A stretch of 25,642 nt of DNA, taken from Branchiostoma floridae (lineage: Eukaryota > Chordata > Leptocardii > Amphioxiformes > Branchiostomatidae). Below the pieces are notes generated by a model. That model was not told where the DNA came from. It made no database searches and saw nothing but the letters and a program-made list of their open reading frames with translations. Shown piece after piece: positions 19,401 through 24,912 of this stretch (positions are counted from its first letter, which is position 1; the number at the start of each line of letters is the position of its first letter). The position numbers and the translations under genes were made by a program. The stretch covers positions 1,600,833-1,626,474 of the forward strand of contig NC_049996.1 in the NCBI RefSeq assembly GCF_000003815.2. Direction: 5' to 3'.

Positions 19401-21653
19401 TCTATGTGGACAGCTGGTCACAATAGGGAGAATTCTAAAATGCCCGTGTCAACGGGAAAAATTATCTGGGGCTACCAAATCATAGTCACATTGGCCAAGT
19501 CGTCCTTATGTACTAGAGGTGGTCACTCGTACAGGTTTGAGAACTCAGTCTCCATAGTAATGTTATTATGTACCACATATTGATGATGTAAAAATTGTCC
19601 ACATTGTGTAAGTGCGTTCATGAGTGCCACAGGAGTGAAATACTGAACCTGAATCAACAGAAACCTGACTAGCACCAAAATAAACGACAGAGAGCCACTG
19701 ACCAAATCCAAACAAAAAAGAGAAAGGCCTAGGAAAATGCTGTGATTCTAGTTACAAGACCAATCCATGACAAAAAAGAGAACTTCAATTTTGTCATTTA
19801 ATACAATTATAGGAAACACATTACTTTGTCTACGTTTTATCAAAGTCTATAGGACAAGAAAGGCATTCACAAAACCCCCTTACCATATCCTGGCAGATGT
19901 ATCCGATAGCCTCCAGGGTAGCCTCCTTCACAGCCTCGGTTCTAGCCGGCATGGCGGTCACGTTACCGGCCAGGTGTGCGATGATTCCCGGCCACTGGTT
20001 GTGGGGAAGCTCAGCACACGCGATCCCGGCCACACACTGTGCTGCTGAACTGGGCCTGGTAGTCTCTGTACCCAGTGTCTGCAGGACCTGAATTAACAAC
20101 AAAAAACTCAACTTTAAGTAAAAGAGCAAGTTGCGATGTCACAATAGCGCACAAAATACATGCCCACAAGTTTTTTTTACTACTATTCTAGCAATGCAGA
20201 ATTGACTGACCACAACTTATGGAAACACTATATCAATCTTGGATATAACATATGAATATGTCTTTGTCAAAGTTAACTAAAATTCTATAACAGGGCTCGA
20301 AATACTGGGTGCATGTGCACCCAGGTGCACCCAATATTGGAGCTGTGTACCCAATCATTTTCTATGGGTGCATAGGGTGCACCCAAATGTAAAGATATCA
20401 AGTATAACTAGTATACATCATAGTCTTGACATCTAAGTGTTAGAAAGATAATAAAAATGTCTGTCATGGTAGTTGTTCAAGAATTTGAAAGCTTGTAACT
20501 AAGTTTTGTTATGAGGTTTTCTGACATTCTACTTAAATTTAAGTGGTGCACCCAAAAACATTTTGGTGTACCCATTTGTTTTAGCTGGGTGCACCAGTGC
20601 ACCTAATCCCAAAAATGAATTTCAAGCCCTGTATGACCATATAATATGTATCTATGTCCACCCAATAAATAGTTCATTCTAGTGACACTGAACACAAGTG
20701 ATGGATGGACGTTACTTGAAACGTCTGGAAGTATCTATGAATCTTAATATTCTTATCCAGTTGTTAAGATTGAAGTTGTCTTAATATATTGCTTGAGCTG
20801 TTTCCAGAGACCATAGACTAAGGAGTTTCACAGCCATGAAATTCATCGCTTTTAGTGACCAATTCCATGCCTATGACATACAAACAAACACTAACCCTAA
20901 CTCTTACTCAAAACTTTTTCACAGTGATGCACACATCAAATTCCCAGCCCAAGACCGATACCAGTCCAGGGATAAACAAGTCCACTAGCCCTATTGTCCA
21001 GGGTAAGTGAAAGTGCTGTTCGGGCAAGTGCATGTCCTACCCCACTTGTCCAATTGGGCAAGTAAGATTTTTCCATTGATTTTAGTGCAATTTTGATATA
21101 CTTGTTACTTTTTACAGTCATGACATCAAGCAATTGGCTCCAGAGAATTCCATTGCTGGAAGTGAAAATGCATATACTAGTAACAGTGACATTTGAATTT
21201 GGGGCAAGTGAAAAATTGGTTCGGGCAAGTACATTTTTTATGTGCTTGCCTGATAGGACAAGTGGATTTTAGAAAACTTGTTCAACCCTGCAGTCCCTCT
21301 ATGGCTGCAGAGTTGATTACTAAATCAACAAATTCCACGGTCTCCAGATATACCAGATTGCTAACCTGGATGTCTTAACTTCATGAACAAAAATATACTA
21401 GCTACTGGATATGGATTAAAGAAAGGGAAGTATAATAGTGTTATGAACAAAAGGAAATACCAATACTAACATTGTTTTTGATCTCGGCTCTGATGTTCAT
21501 GTCCATACTGAGCCAGCGCTGTTGGTGTTGCACCTGGAGGGCCGGGTCCTTGGACGTCAGCTGGTTCTTCAGCTGTAAACCAGCTGCCATGCGGGCCACC
21601 TGGCTGTTTGCTGGGTCTGCCAGGACCTTGGACAGCGTGACGATGAACTCCGG
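7301..21653 (-). CDS. KPNB1: Importin subunit beta-1 (karyopherin beta-1), split gene, exons 2-21, first exon missing
   Basis: Nuclear import receptor made of about 19 HEAT repeats. It binds the IBB domain of importin-alpha (or cargo directly), docks on FG nucleoporins and releases cargo in the nucleus when RanGTP binds its N-terminal half. Twenty minus-strand exons join in frame to 841 residues and align along their whole length with animal importin beta-1 (human 876 residues). About 33 N-terminal residues are missing, so the full protein would be near 874. Diagnostic blocks are [11 protein letters not shown]-like (here [13 protein letters not shown]), [33 protein letters not shown], the acidic loop [51 protein letters not shown] and [14 protein letters not shown]. 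All internal splice sites are GT/AG and every junction preserves the frame. No disabling change is seen. The C-terminus ends KSPW where vertebrates have KNQA. Exon numbers assume a single missing upstream exon. Identity is certain; the exon coordinates are read by eye. Confidence 0.97.
7527..7745 (-). repeat. SINE-like dispersed repeat, copy A
   Basis: On the plus strand it contains GTAGGGGCAGTG, TATCCACTGTGTCT, GGTATTGGAAGGC and GTCAGGTACCAATTTG. The far end reads, on the minus strand, GTCACGGGGTTGATTTC, similar to a tRNA B box. Copies B, C and D share these blocks in the same order. It lies in the last KPNB1 intron, on the gene's strand. Confidence 0.55.
7789..7866 (+). repeat. Short degraded minisatellite, about 26 bp unit
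   Basis: Three successive units built on TTTCCC(T/C)GTCCTTGGT followed by (G/A)CTGACCAT; the third is diverged (TTTCTGTTCCTACTGCTGAT). It lies inside the last intron. Confidence 0.6.
8043..8154 (-). CDS. KPNB1: KPNB1 exon 20
   Basis: 112 bp: it closes an aspartate codon, encodes 36 residues and leaves two bases of a glycine codon. Acceptor gtttacag, donor gtgagt. It reads [20 protein letters not shown] then [16 protein letters not shown]. The human counterpart is [20 protein letters not shown] followed by DEDHTDG. The next intron (7461-8042) carries a SINE-like copy and a short minisatellite. Confidence 0.96.
8250..8355 (-). repeat. GT-rich dispersed repeat, copy 1
   Basis: Contains CCATACAGATGTTCTTAAGT, TATGCTGATGAAAAATATC, an AC-rich run with CAAACACACACAAAC, then CCTCCATTTTTCATGG. 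The same order of blocks is found at 12965-13075 and, reversed, at 15425-15620. Confidence 0.5.
8829..8934 (-). CDS. KPNB1: KPNB1 exon 19
   Basis: 35 codons plus one base. Acceptor tttccag, donor gtaagt. It reads [20 protein letters not shown] then [15 protein letters not shown], matching human [20 protein letters not shown]. The next intron (8155-8828) has a GT-rich repeat copy (about 8250-8355) and no other recognised element. Confidence 0.97.
9485..9628 (-). CDS. KPNB1: KPNB1 exon 18
   Basis: 48 codons, phase 0. Acceptor tatacag, donor gtagga. It carries [40 protein letters not shown] and ASQAQVDK, nearly identical to human. The next intron (8935-9484) shows nothing recognisable. Confidence 0.97.
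9738..9883 (+). repeat. Foldback-type dispersed repeat, copy 3 (degraded)
   Basis: Begins TACTGTAATTCTTCAAATTT, then TTCGCAGTCACTG, GCAGTGACCACTTCACC and CACAAACTTAAG. It matches the block order of copies 1 and 4. It lies in the intron after exon 17. Confidence 0.45.
10164..10271 (-). CDS. KPNB1: KPNB1 exon 17
   Basis: 36 codons, phase 0. Acceptor cttgcag, donor gtaagt. It reads [20 protein letters not shown] then [16 protein letters not shown], matching human [20 protein letters not shown]. The next intron (9629-10163) carries a degraded foldback copy (9738-9883). Confidence 0.97.
10385..10884. mobile_element. 500 bp hAT-type MITE with perfect 8 bp target-site duplication
   Basis: Ends TAGGGATGTGTACC (10385-10398) and GGTACGCATCCCTA (10871-10884) are inverse with one mismatch. 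GTAACAGT flanks it exactly on both sides (10377-10384 and 10885-10892). An 8 bp duplication is the hallmark of hAT transposases. No transposase is encoded. The interior is built of GGTACCGGTAC-like palindromic blocks and includes a 52 bp tandem duplication (10406-10457, repeated from 10458). Its centre is AT-rich (10740-10780). Confidence 0.92.
10406..10502 (+). repeat. Tandem duplication, 52 bp period, within the hAT-type MITE
   Basis: The unit beginning TGTACCGATACAGTACCGGT and continuing ACAATCAATTAGGTACAGAT occurs twice in a row with almost no change; the second copy begins at 10458. The near-identity suggests a recent duplication. Confidence 0.85.
10960..11125 (-). repeat. tRNA-derived SINE-like element
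   Basis: On the minus strand it reads GTTATAAGTTCGATCCCTGG, then CTGAGTCATACCAAAGACCT and TAGAAAAATGGTTTATACTG. AGTTCGATCCC matches the tRNA B box, and the block TCATACCAAAGAC followed by an A-rich AATGGT is typical of deuterostome tRNA-SINEs (recalled, not searched). The 5' tRNA head (A box) was not identified. Confidence 0.55.
11279..11361 (-). CDS. KPNB1: KPNB1 exon 16
   Basis: 83 bp: two bases closing a valine codon plus 27 codons. Acceptor gtttcag, donor gtatgt. It reads [20 protein letters not shown] then GNHAEYQ, matching human [20 protein letters not shown]. The next intron (10272-11278) holds the hAT-type MITE and a SINE-like copy. Confidence 0.96.
11486..11697 (-). repeat. SINE-like dispersed repeat, copy B
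   Basis: Shares ATCTACTGTGTCTACTG, CCCTCTTTTTCTACCATCTC, AAAGTCAGGTACCCATTTTT and, on the minus strand, GAGTTTGATTCC (B-box-like) with copies A, C and D. It lies in the intron after exon 15. Confidence 0.55.
11793..11940 (-). CDS. KPNB1: KPNB1 exon 15
   Basis: 49 codons plus one base. Acceptor aatccag, donor gtatgt. It reads [32 protein letters not shown] and [17 protein letters not shown]. The first half diverges from vertebrate sequence, while [12 protein letters not shown] is identical. The next intron (11362-11792) contains a SINE-like copy (about 11486-11697). Confidence 0.95.
12213..12284 (-). CDS. KPNB1: KPNB1 exon 14
   Basis: 24 codons, phase 0: [20 protein letters not shown] then ASLQ. 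Acceptor tctccag, donor gtaaat. It aligns with human [20 protein letters not shown]. The next intron (11941-12212) contains only a short AC-rich patch at about 12028-12075 related to the GT-rich repeat. Confidence 0.95.
12616..12763 (-). CDS. KPNB1: KPNB1 exon 13
   Basis: 148 bp: one base closing the arginine codon plus 49 codons. Acceptor tttctcag, donor gtacgt. It carries [40 protein letters not shown] and RLQRVLQLE, matching human [20 protein letters not shown]. The next intron (12285-12615) shows nothing recognisable. Confidence 0.96.
12965..13075 (-). repeat. GT-rich dispersed repeat, copy 2
   Basis: Contains CATCCAGACATTCTCAAGTT, ATGCTGACCCCAAATATTTG, an AC-rich run and CCTCAATTTGTCATGGAGG. 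It is collinear with 8250-8355 and the reverse of 15425-15620. Confidence 0.5.
13371..13559. mobile_element. Foldback-type dispersed repeat, copy 4, with short terminal inverted repeats
   Basis: Left TTACTGTAAATGGGGAAATG and right CAAATCTCCACAGTAA are imperfect inverses. The interior holds TTTCATGTTCACGTTTTCGT, GGTGACTTC and GAACTTAAAACTACTAA. ATAGAG on the left and CTAGAG at the right may be a degraded target duplication. It is non-coding and lies in the intron after exon 12. Confidence 0.6.
13609..13733 (-). CDS. KPNB1: KPNB1 exon 12
   Basis: 125 bp: 41 codons plus two bases of an arginine codon. Acceptor tttccag, donor gtgagt. It reads [40 protein letters not shown] and D. The human protein has a slightly longer acidic linker here (about three extra residues), a variable surface loop. 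The next intron (12764-13608) holds a foldback element (13371-13559) and a GT-rich repeat copy (about 12965-13075). Confidence 0.96.
14328..14572 (-). CDS. KPNB1: KPNB1 exon 11, longest exon
   Basis: 245 bp: two bases closing a glycine codon plus 81 codons. Acceptor tttccag, donor gtaagt. Blocks include [56 protein letters not shown] and [18 protein letters not shown] 9-11. It is higher in G+C than its surroundings. The next intron (13734-14327) is AT-rich and featureless. Confidence 0.97.
15135..15260 (-). CDS. KPNB1: KPNB1 exon 10
   Basis: 126 bp. It closes a glycine codon from exon 9, then encodes 41 residues and leaves one base of the next glycine codon. Acceptor ctgctag, donor gtacaa (weak). 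It reads [15 protein letters not shown] then [20 protein letters not shown] and AAVMTF, HEAT 8-9. The next intron (14573-15134) is AT-rich with nothing recognised. Confidence 0.96.
15425..15620 (+). repeat. GT-rich dispersed repeat, copy 3, with GT microsatellite
   Basis: Reads TTCACCAAGAGGGTTATGTT, TTGGGTGTGC, then a GT-rich tract (15465-15545), then CAGCATAACTCGAGAAGCTA and TGGATGGATCC. The AGCATAACT.GAGAA block appears reversed in copies 1 and 2, so the microsatellite is an internal part of a dispersed element. Confidence 0.6.
15825..15972 (-). CDS. KPNB1: KPNB1 exon 9: acidic loop
   Basis: 49 codons plus one base. Acceptor gttccag, donor gtcagt. It carries [31 protein letters not shown] and [18 protein letters not shown]. 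The run DDDDDW (about residues 338-343) is the HEAT 8 acidic loop, which in human importin-beta contacts Ran and the IBB helix. The loop is intact. The next intron (15261-15824) carries the GT-rich repeat around 15425-15620. Confidence 0.97.
16018..16375 (-). repeat. SINE-like dispersed repeat, copy C (longest)
   Basis: Contains GGTAGTCCCATAGGATTTTT, TATCCACTGTATCT, ACAGTATTGGAAGGCGG, and at its far end GTCTAGCCAGGAATGG, which on the minus strand precedes as GGGTTTGATTCCAGCC, a B-box-like motif. It lies in the intron after exon 8. About 100 bp in the middle is not shared with copies B and D. Confidence 0.55.
16783..16893 (-). CDS. KPNB1: KPNB1 exon 8
   Basis: 37 codons, phase 0. Acceptor ctcctag, donor gtaagg. 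It carries [20 protein letters not shown] then [17 protein letters not shown], matching human [20 protein letters not shown]. This is the HEAT 6-7 nucleoporin-binding region. The next intron (15973-16782) contains a long SINE-like copy (about 16018-16375). Confidence 0.96.
16956..17412. mobile_element. 457 bp pogo/mariner-like MITE with TA target duplication
   Basis: Left CAGTCAAACCTGCCCAAGTC and right, read on the minus strand, CAGTCAAACTAGCCAAAGCG form imperfect inverted repeats of about 27 bp, continuing to GACCACCT in both. TA flanks both ends (16954-16955, 17413-17414). GGTCG blocks recur inside both arms. No transposase frame. The TA duplication and CAGTCAAAC ends suggest a pogo/Tigger-like source (family inference). 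Confidence 0.85.
17430..17660 (-). repeat. SINE-like dispersed repeat, copy D
   Basis: Contains AGTAGTCCCATAGCCTTTTT, GTCGCAGGGGCAGTGG, GTCCACTGTGACTCTAGGAT, ACAGTATTGGAAGGCGG and CCATTTTTACAAGATGG, in the same order as copies A-C. It begins 18 bp from the end of the pogo-like MITE. Confidence 0.55.
17999..18088 (-). CDS. KPNB1: KPNB1 exon 7
   Basis: Thirty codons, phase 0. Acceptor cttgtag, donor gtgagt. It reads [19 protein letters not shown] and [11 protein letters not shown], a HEAT 6 helix pair in the region that binds FxFG nucleoporin repeats in the human protein. The next intron (16894-17998) carries a pogo-like MITE (16956-17412) and a SINE-like copy (about 17430-17660). Confidence 0.96.
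18655..18714 (-). CDS. KPNB1: KPNB1 exon 6
   Basis: Twenty codons, phase 0 at both ends: [10 protein letters not shown] then [10 protein letters not shown]. Acceptor cttatag, donor gtaaat. It is homologous to human [20 protein letters not shown]. The next intron (18089-18654) is AT-rich with nothing recognised except a short CCGCCCGACATCCGCCGGCC-like GC patch near 18190-18220. Confidence 0.96.
18928..19003 (-). CDS. KPNB1: KPNB1 exon 5
   Basis: 76 bp: one base closing the split serine codon plus 25 codons. Acceptor cctccag, donor gtgagt. It reads [19 protein letters not shown] followed by ANFDSD, HEAT 4-5. The flanking introns (19004-19260 and 18715-18927) are short and plain. Confidence 0.96.
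19261..19337 (-). CDS. KPNB1: KPNB1 exon 4
   Basis: 77 bp: 25 codons plus two bases (AG) of a serine codon completed by exon 5. Acceptor tatccag, donor gtatca. It reads [19 protein letters not shown] and then MRKEEQ, matching the human stretch DPEQLQDKSNEILTAIIQG. The donor is a weak match to consensus but is required by frame and homology. Confidence 0.94.
19884..20087 (-). CDS. KPNB1: KPNB1 exon 3
   Basis: 68 codons, phase 0 at both ends, about residues 95-162. Acceptor attcag, donor gtaagg. It carries [34 protein letters not shown] and [14 protein letters not shown], the strongly conserved HEAT 3 region. The next intron (19338-19883) shows no recognisable element. Confidence 0.96.
20291..20631. 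mobile_element. 341 bp MITE candidate with CAGGGCT ends
   Basis: CAGGGCTCGAAAT at the left and ATTTCAAGCCCTG at the right are inverse with one mismatch. CAGGG ends are common in hAT elements, but the flanks (TTCTATAA and TATGACCA) do not give a clean 8 bp duplication. The arms are full of GGTGCACCCA-type palindromic blocks (for example around 20308-20330 and 20585-20602). No coding potential. Confidence 0.7.
20967..21290. mobile_element. 324 bp MITE candidate with CAGGG ends
   Basis: Left CAGGGATAAACAAGTCCACT and right, on the minus strand, CAGGGTTGAACAAGTTTTCT are similar. Blocks GGGCAAGTG, GGACAAGTG and ACTTGTCC recur in both arms. CAGTCC lies at both borders, but no clean 8 bp duplication could be aligned. 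It shares intron and general design with the element at 20291. Confidence 0.65.
21471..21653 (-). CDS. KPNB1: KPNB1 exon 2 (first exon visible): importin N-terminal region
   Basis: 61 codons, phase 0 at both ends, about residues 34-94. Acceptor ctttcag, donor gttagt. It begins [11 protein letters not shown] and continues [19 protein letters not shown], then [17 protein letters not shown]. This is the second half of HEAT 1 and HEAT 2, part of the importin-beta N-terminal domain that contacts RanGTP. The exon starts without a methionine, so at least one exon lies further right. The following intron (20088-21470) holds two CAGGG-ended MITE candidates. Confidence 0.96.
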
Positions 21654-22665
21654 CTGAAAGAAAGGAAAAAAAAGTTTGAATAAGAAATCAAAGATCCCAT
21701 ACCTCTCTGATAAAGTTTTAAGTTTTTTGTCTTATTATTGAGGATTTCTATCTCACACCTTGTGAATGTACAGTATTCAAATAAATTAACACATACCAAA
21801 TACGCAGACCAAAAACATTACCTTTGACATAGTTAACAACATTGAATAATAATATTTGGGTGTGTTCTTTTGCAATTTTCTACATTTTTTTTGTATACCA
21901 TGGCTTTAAAGAAGCCATGACCCTTTTCTGTCCTCAGTTTTTCTGTCTCCCCAGAGAAATGTCCATCTAATTCTTCAATCTTTGTTCAATAAAAATAAAC
22001 CTGTAAAGTGTATCGACTTTCTTTATGTCATTATGATTTATTGATATCAACATCTGACAAATCTCTTTCAAACTACGATTAATACTACTACTGTCACAGC
22101 TATGACAGCCACACTAAAAGGAGGGTATGACAGACTGCGGTTCAAGGTTAAGATTTAAGGTAAAGAAACTGTGTCCTTCAAATTATCACAATCTTATGGT
22201 ACATTGAATATCTTATTGAACCGCTGCAAATTTTGGATTATATTCAAACAAATATCCTCTTTATAGTCTTATAGAAATACGATATGAAAAAACACATCTG
22301 AATGATTCATATGTAAAATTGTCCACCAAAAATGTCTGCAGACTAATACATCAGTCTAATGTTAGAGTCAGTTAACCATGAAATTCTTCCACACGATTTC
22401 AGATGAAAAATGTTCCCATGCAAGTTTGTCATGCTTCATTTCACATGCAAGTTTTGATGCACACAAAAACCATGCACCATCTTTTCCATTATCATACTCT
22501 CTCCAAGCAAAAACAATCCGAATGAAAAGTCAAATTATTTTAATTCCTTTCGTGTGCATATATTTACATGTACACATCACAAATTTTTCAAGAGTTGCTA
22601 AGGGACATGGCAAGAAAACGCTATCATCACTTGTGTATGTAACATATGCCTTAATGACCACCGGC
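21654..22665. other. Probable KPNB1 first intron (part), nothing recognised
   Basis: AT-rich, no exon resembling the importin-beta N-terminus (MELITILEKTVSPD-like) on the minus strand. The only structure noticed is an 8 bp hairpin CATGGCTT ... AAGCCATG at about 21899-21919. Confidence 0.5.
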
Positions 22666-22875
22666 TACTGTAAATGCATTTAAGTTTGCTGGGATTTAAA
22701 ATCGCGGTAGCAAGAAAAGGACTGTTCACGGTGGTTTTAAGTTCGCGGTAACTAGCACCATGCACTGTAGTCACTGTCATGGAAATATGTTTGTGGTGTT
22801 ATTATGTTAGCGGTAAATTTGCAACGCGAAAACCGCGAACATAAAACCACCACGAAAATTTCTGCATTTTAAGTA
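22666..22875 (-). mobile_element. Foldback-type dispersed repeat, copy 5 (best preserved ends)
   Basis: Left TACTGTAAATGCATTTAAGT and, on the minus strand from 22875, TACTTAAAATGCAGAAATTT are imperfect inverses. Inside are TTCACGGTGGTTTTAAGTTC and, on the other arm, CGCGAACATAAAACCACC, the GGTTTTATGTTCGCGG theme of copies 1 and 4. Whole element is close to palindromic. Confidence 0.65.
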
Positions 22876-22964
22876 TCAAAGATAGTGTTATTACAGCTAA
22901 AGTTAAACTTCTTAAATGTAATCTACATTGTAAAATAAAACACACATATGGTCCTACACAGGCT

Positions 22965-23130
22965 TTTAGCTAGGATTTTTTCATAGGGTGTCCAAATTTC
23001 TTGCCATTAGGCGAGCGCTGCAGGCGCGAGTATTGTAGGGGGTCTGGGGACATCCTCACTCAGAAAATTCTGAAATTTATAACTCTCTGAAACATCATTT
23101 CCCACATTTTGAGGTGCAAATTTGGGGGAA
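22965..23130 (+). repeat. Degraded dispersed repeat with GCGAGCGCTGCAGGCGCGAG block
   Basis: Reads TAGCTAGGATTTTTTCATAG, GGCGAGCGCTGCAGGCGCGA, GTAGGGGGTCTGGGGACATC, then AAAATTCTGAAATTTATAAC and CTCTCTGAAACATCA. This order of blocks is one I associate with a widespread invertebrate repeat; family unassigned and no second copy is in the window. Confidence 0.35.
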
Positions 23131-24129
23131 TGAAGCAAATTTACTGTCAGACAGGCCACATGTGACCTGCAGCATCCCTGGTCAATCAGAATTTCATGCT
23201 TGTCAGAGGATCTGCTCCCCACTGTAAGGGTGTACAATTTGTGTTATTCCGTACACCTAGCTGGCTTAAAGCCTGGTCCTACATGTACTAACATCCAAGT
23301 TAACTTCTCTGGTAACTATCCTTTGCACAATTTTGAGACATTATCAGTTCATTTTTTTTGTTCTCTTGGAATGAAAGCTTGGCTATTTGATTGATTATGC
23401 TAGAAATTTGACCTGTCCTTCATAGCAGTCAATAAGATTACAGCGAATGATAAGTGATGTTCTGCTCAACCTATCACCAGTGACAAATAGCTTCAAAAAC
23501 AGCTATGAATTTAGGACAACGAGAGTTTGATGATCTTGATAACAACATCAGATGCTAATGCTCATACTGCAAATAAAATTTTTGGTCATCTGCTAAATTT
23601 GATATTTTTCATCATCCAACAACAGGAAACAAATCTGCTATTTATTCATACTGACCCTGATGTATTGCTTGTCAAACTGTGACCATCAAAATGTAATTAC
23701 AGTCTACAAGCTGCACACACAAAGATCATCAATCTTATCTTTGGCATTTTAAGGGCTACTTTCTTCTTCCTACTCATAAATAAAATAGGGAATGACTAGA
23801 AATGATTTCACTGACTGTTACAGAAACTTTGTACTGTAACTTCATGAAACATGTTTGATTTCAAAATAATGAATAAAGATCTTTATTCGCATTAATGTTC
23901 TAACAAGTTACGAGCTAAGTACAGAGATTACATGGTACAATCACTGTGGTATAAGAATCTTATCTTGCATTTTACTGCATACACCAAAGCAATGTACGCT
24001 ACTAGTAGTCTCCAAGCAGACCCTACGGTGCCTTAGAAATAATATCAAAGCTGGCCAGGGACTTGGTATACCGGCACCAGGGTCTGCCCTCAGTCGGGCT
24101 GATCTGACGCTATTAGCATCTATTTGTTG

Positions 24130-24850
24130 CCTATTAAACTGTGCTTGCCGAGTTGGTGTTAATTGCCCTCCCGGCCTGGGATGGCTCGTGCGCCCCTGCA
24201 CCGTCTCACGGGAAGTCACGTCACGGGTCACCTACGATGACCGTTACCGGCAGATTTAAAATGCCGGCAACAATGGAGGCCAGAGTACGACGTGTTTTCC
24301 GCGATGTATGGGGATTCGAGCCTTAGAAAGCACAGCTTGATTCCATTTTGGCCACTCTGGAAGGCAAGGATGTCTTTGTCGGCATCGCTACCGGTCAGGG
24401 GAAATCCCTATGCTACCAATGCAAGCCATAGTTGCTAGCCGGGAGCAAACATCTGGTCCTTGACGCAGTTTTCGCCGGACGAAATTACAAAATCGCAGAA
24501 CGAAATAGAAATAAACTTTCAGGAGACAGAAATGGCAGCGCTTGGCTTGTTGTGGTTCTTTCTACCGCATCCAAACATAACAGAGAGGATTACGATCAGG
24601 CGGCATGTTTTTAAAACTCATAACGTTAGTTTGGTGTTATTGTATATGTATATCGAAATTTGTAGTTTGTTTGGCATTATTTTTAGACTTCAAATCGATT
24701 TTAAACTAAATATTTTATGTATTGTGGCGCTTGTTCTATTACGTTGCGATGCTGTCAAATTTTTCAATCCGGCGCCATTTGGCGCGAACCTACCGCTGGG
24801 AAGTGCGTGCTATCACTGACTTCGTCCAGTGTAAGTCGCTCGTAAAGTAA
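24130..24850. promoter_or_regulatory. CpG-rich segment with E2F-like site; promoter status unproven
   Basis: CpG dinucleotides are clearly denser here than in the flanking AT-rich DNA. TTTGGCGCGAAC at 24778-24789 matches the E2F consensus TTTSSCGC. A strong donor-like CAGTGTAAGT follows at about 24826-24835 on the plus strand, and a matching acceptor (pyrimidine tract then TTTGTATAG) ends at about 25379. These could mark a plus-strand transcription unit that includes the RecQ-like fragment, or the ancestral promoter of that sequence. No open frame of significance continues past 25379. Confidence 0.25.
24261..24428 (+). pseudogene. Truncated RecQ-like helicase fragment with in-frame stops
   Basis: The plus-strand frame from ATG at 24261 reads MPATMEARVRRVFRDVWGFE, then P, a TAG (24324), KAQLDSILATLEGKDVFVG and IATGQGKSLCYQCKP, then a second TAG (24429). 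GFE....AQL.SIL corresponds to RecQ motif 0 and ATGQGKSLCYQ to the Walker A motif (motif I; TGGGKSLCYQ in classical RecQ). Superfamily 2 motifs Ia-VI do not follow in any frame that I can see. With two stops and only about 56 codons it cannot make a helicase. It may be a relic of a multi-copy RecQ-like gene carried by or captured by a mobile element, or a retained first-exon duplicate. It is plus strand, opposite to KPNB1. Confidence 0.65.
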
Positions 24851-24862
24851 TTAGCACTTGAC

Positions 24863-24912
24863 AACAGGGTGGGGCAGCGACACCATTGTTGAATAGAAAC
24901 GCTCCACCCTGT
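24863..24912. repeat. Imperfect inverted repeat (ACAGGGTGG arms)
   Basis: ACAGGGTGG at the left and CCACCCTGT at the right, with CAGCG/CGCT extending the stem after a small mismatch, around a loop of about 20 nt. It could be a transposon end or a chance hairpin. Confidence 0.5.

Noticed and set aside
22378-22683. 101-codon plus-strand open frame
   Set aside because: AT-rich composition, no splice context, no recognisable motif, and it overlaps the start of a foldback repeat.
23941-24231. 96-codon minus-strand open frame tested as KPNB1 exon 1
   Set aside because: No resemblance to the importin-beta N-terminus and no donor in the needed phase.
24460-24819. 119-codon plus-strand open frame following the RecQ-like fragment
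   Set aside because: It is in a different frame from the helicase motifs and shows no helicase motif Ia-VI; composition turns AT-rich, so it looks like chance.
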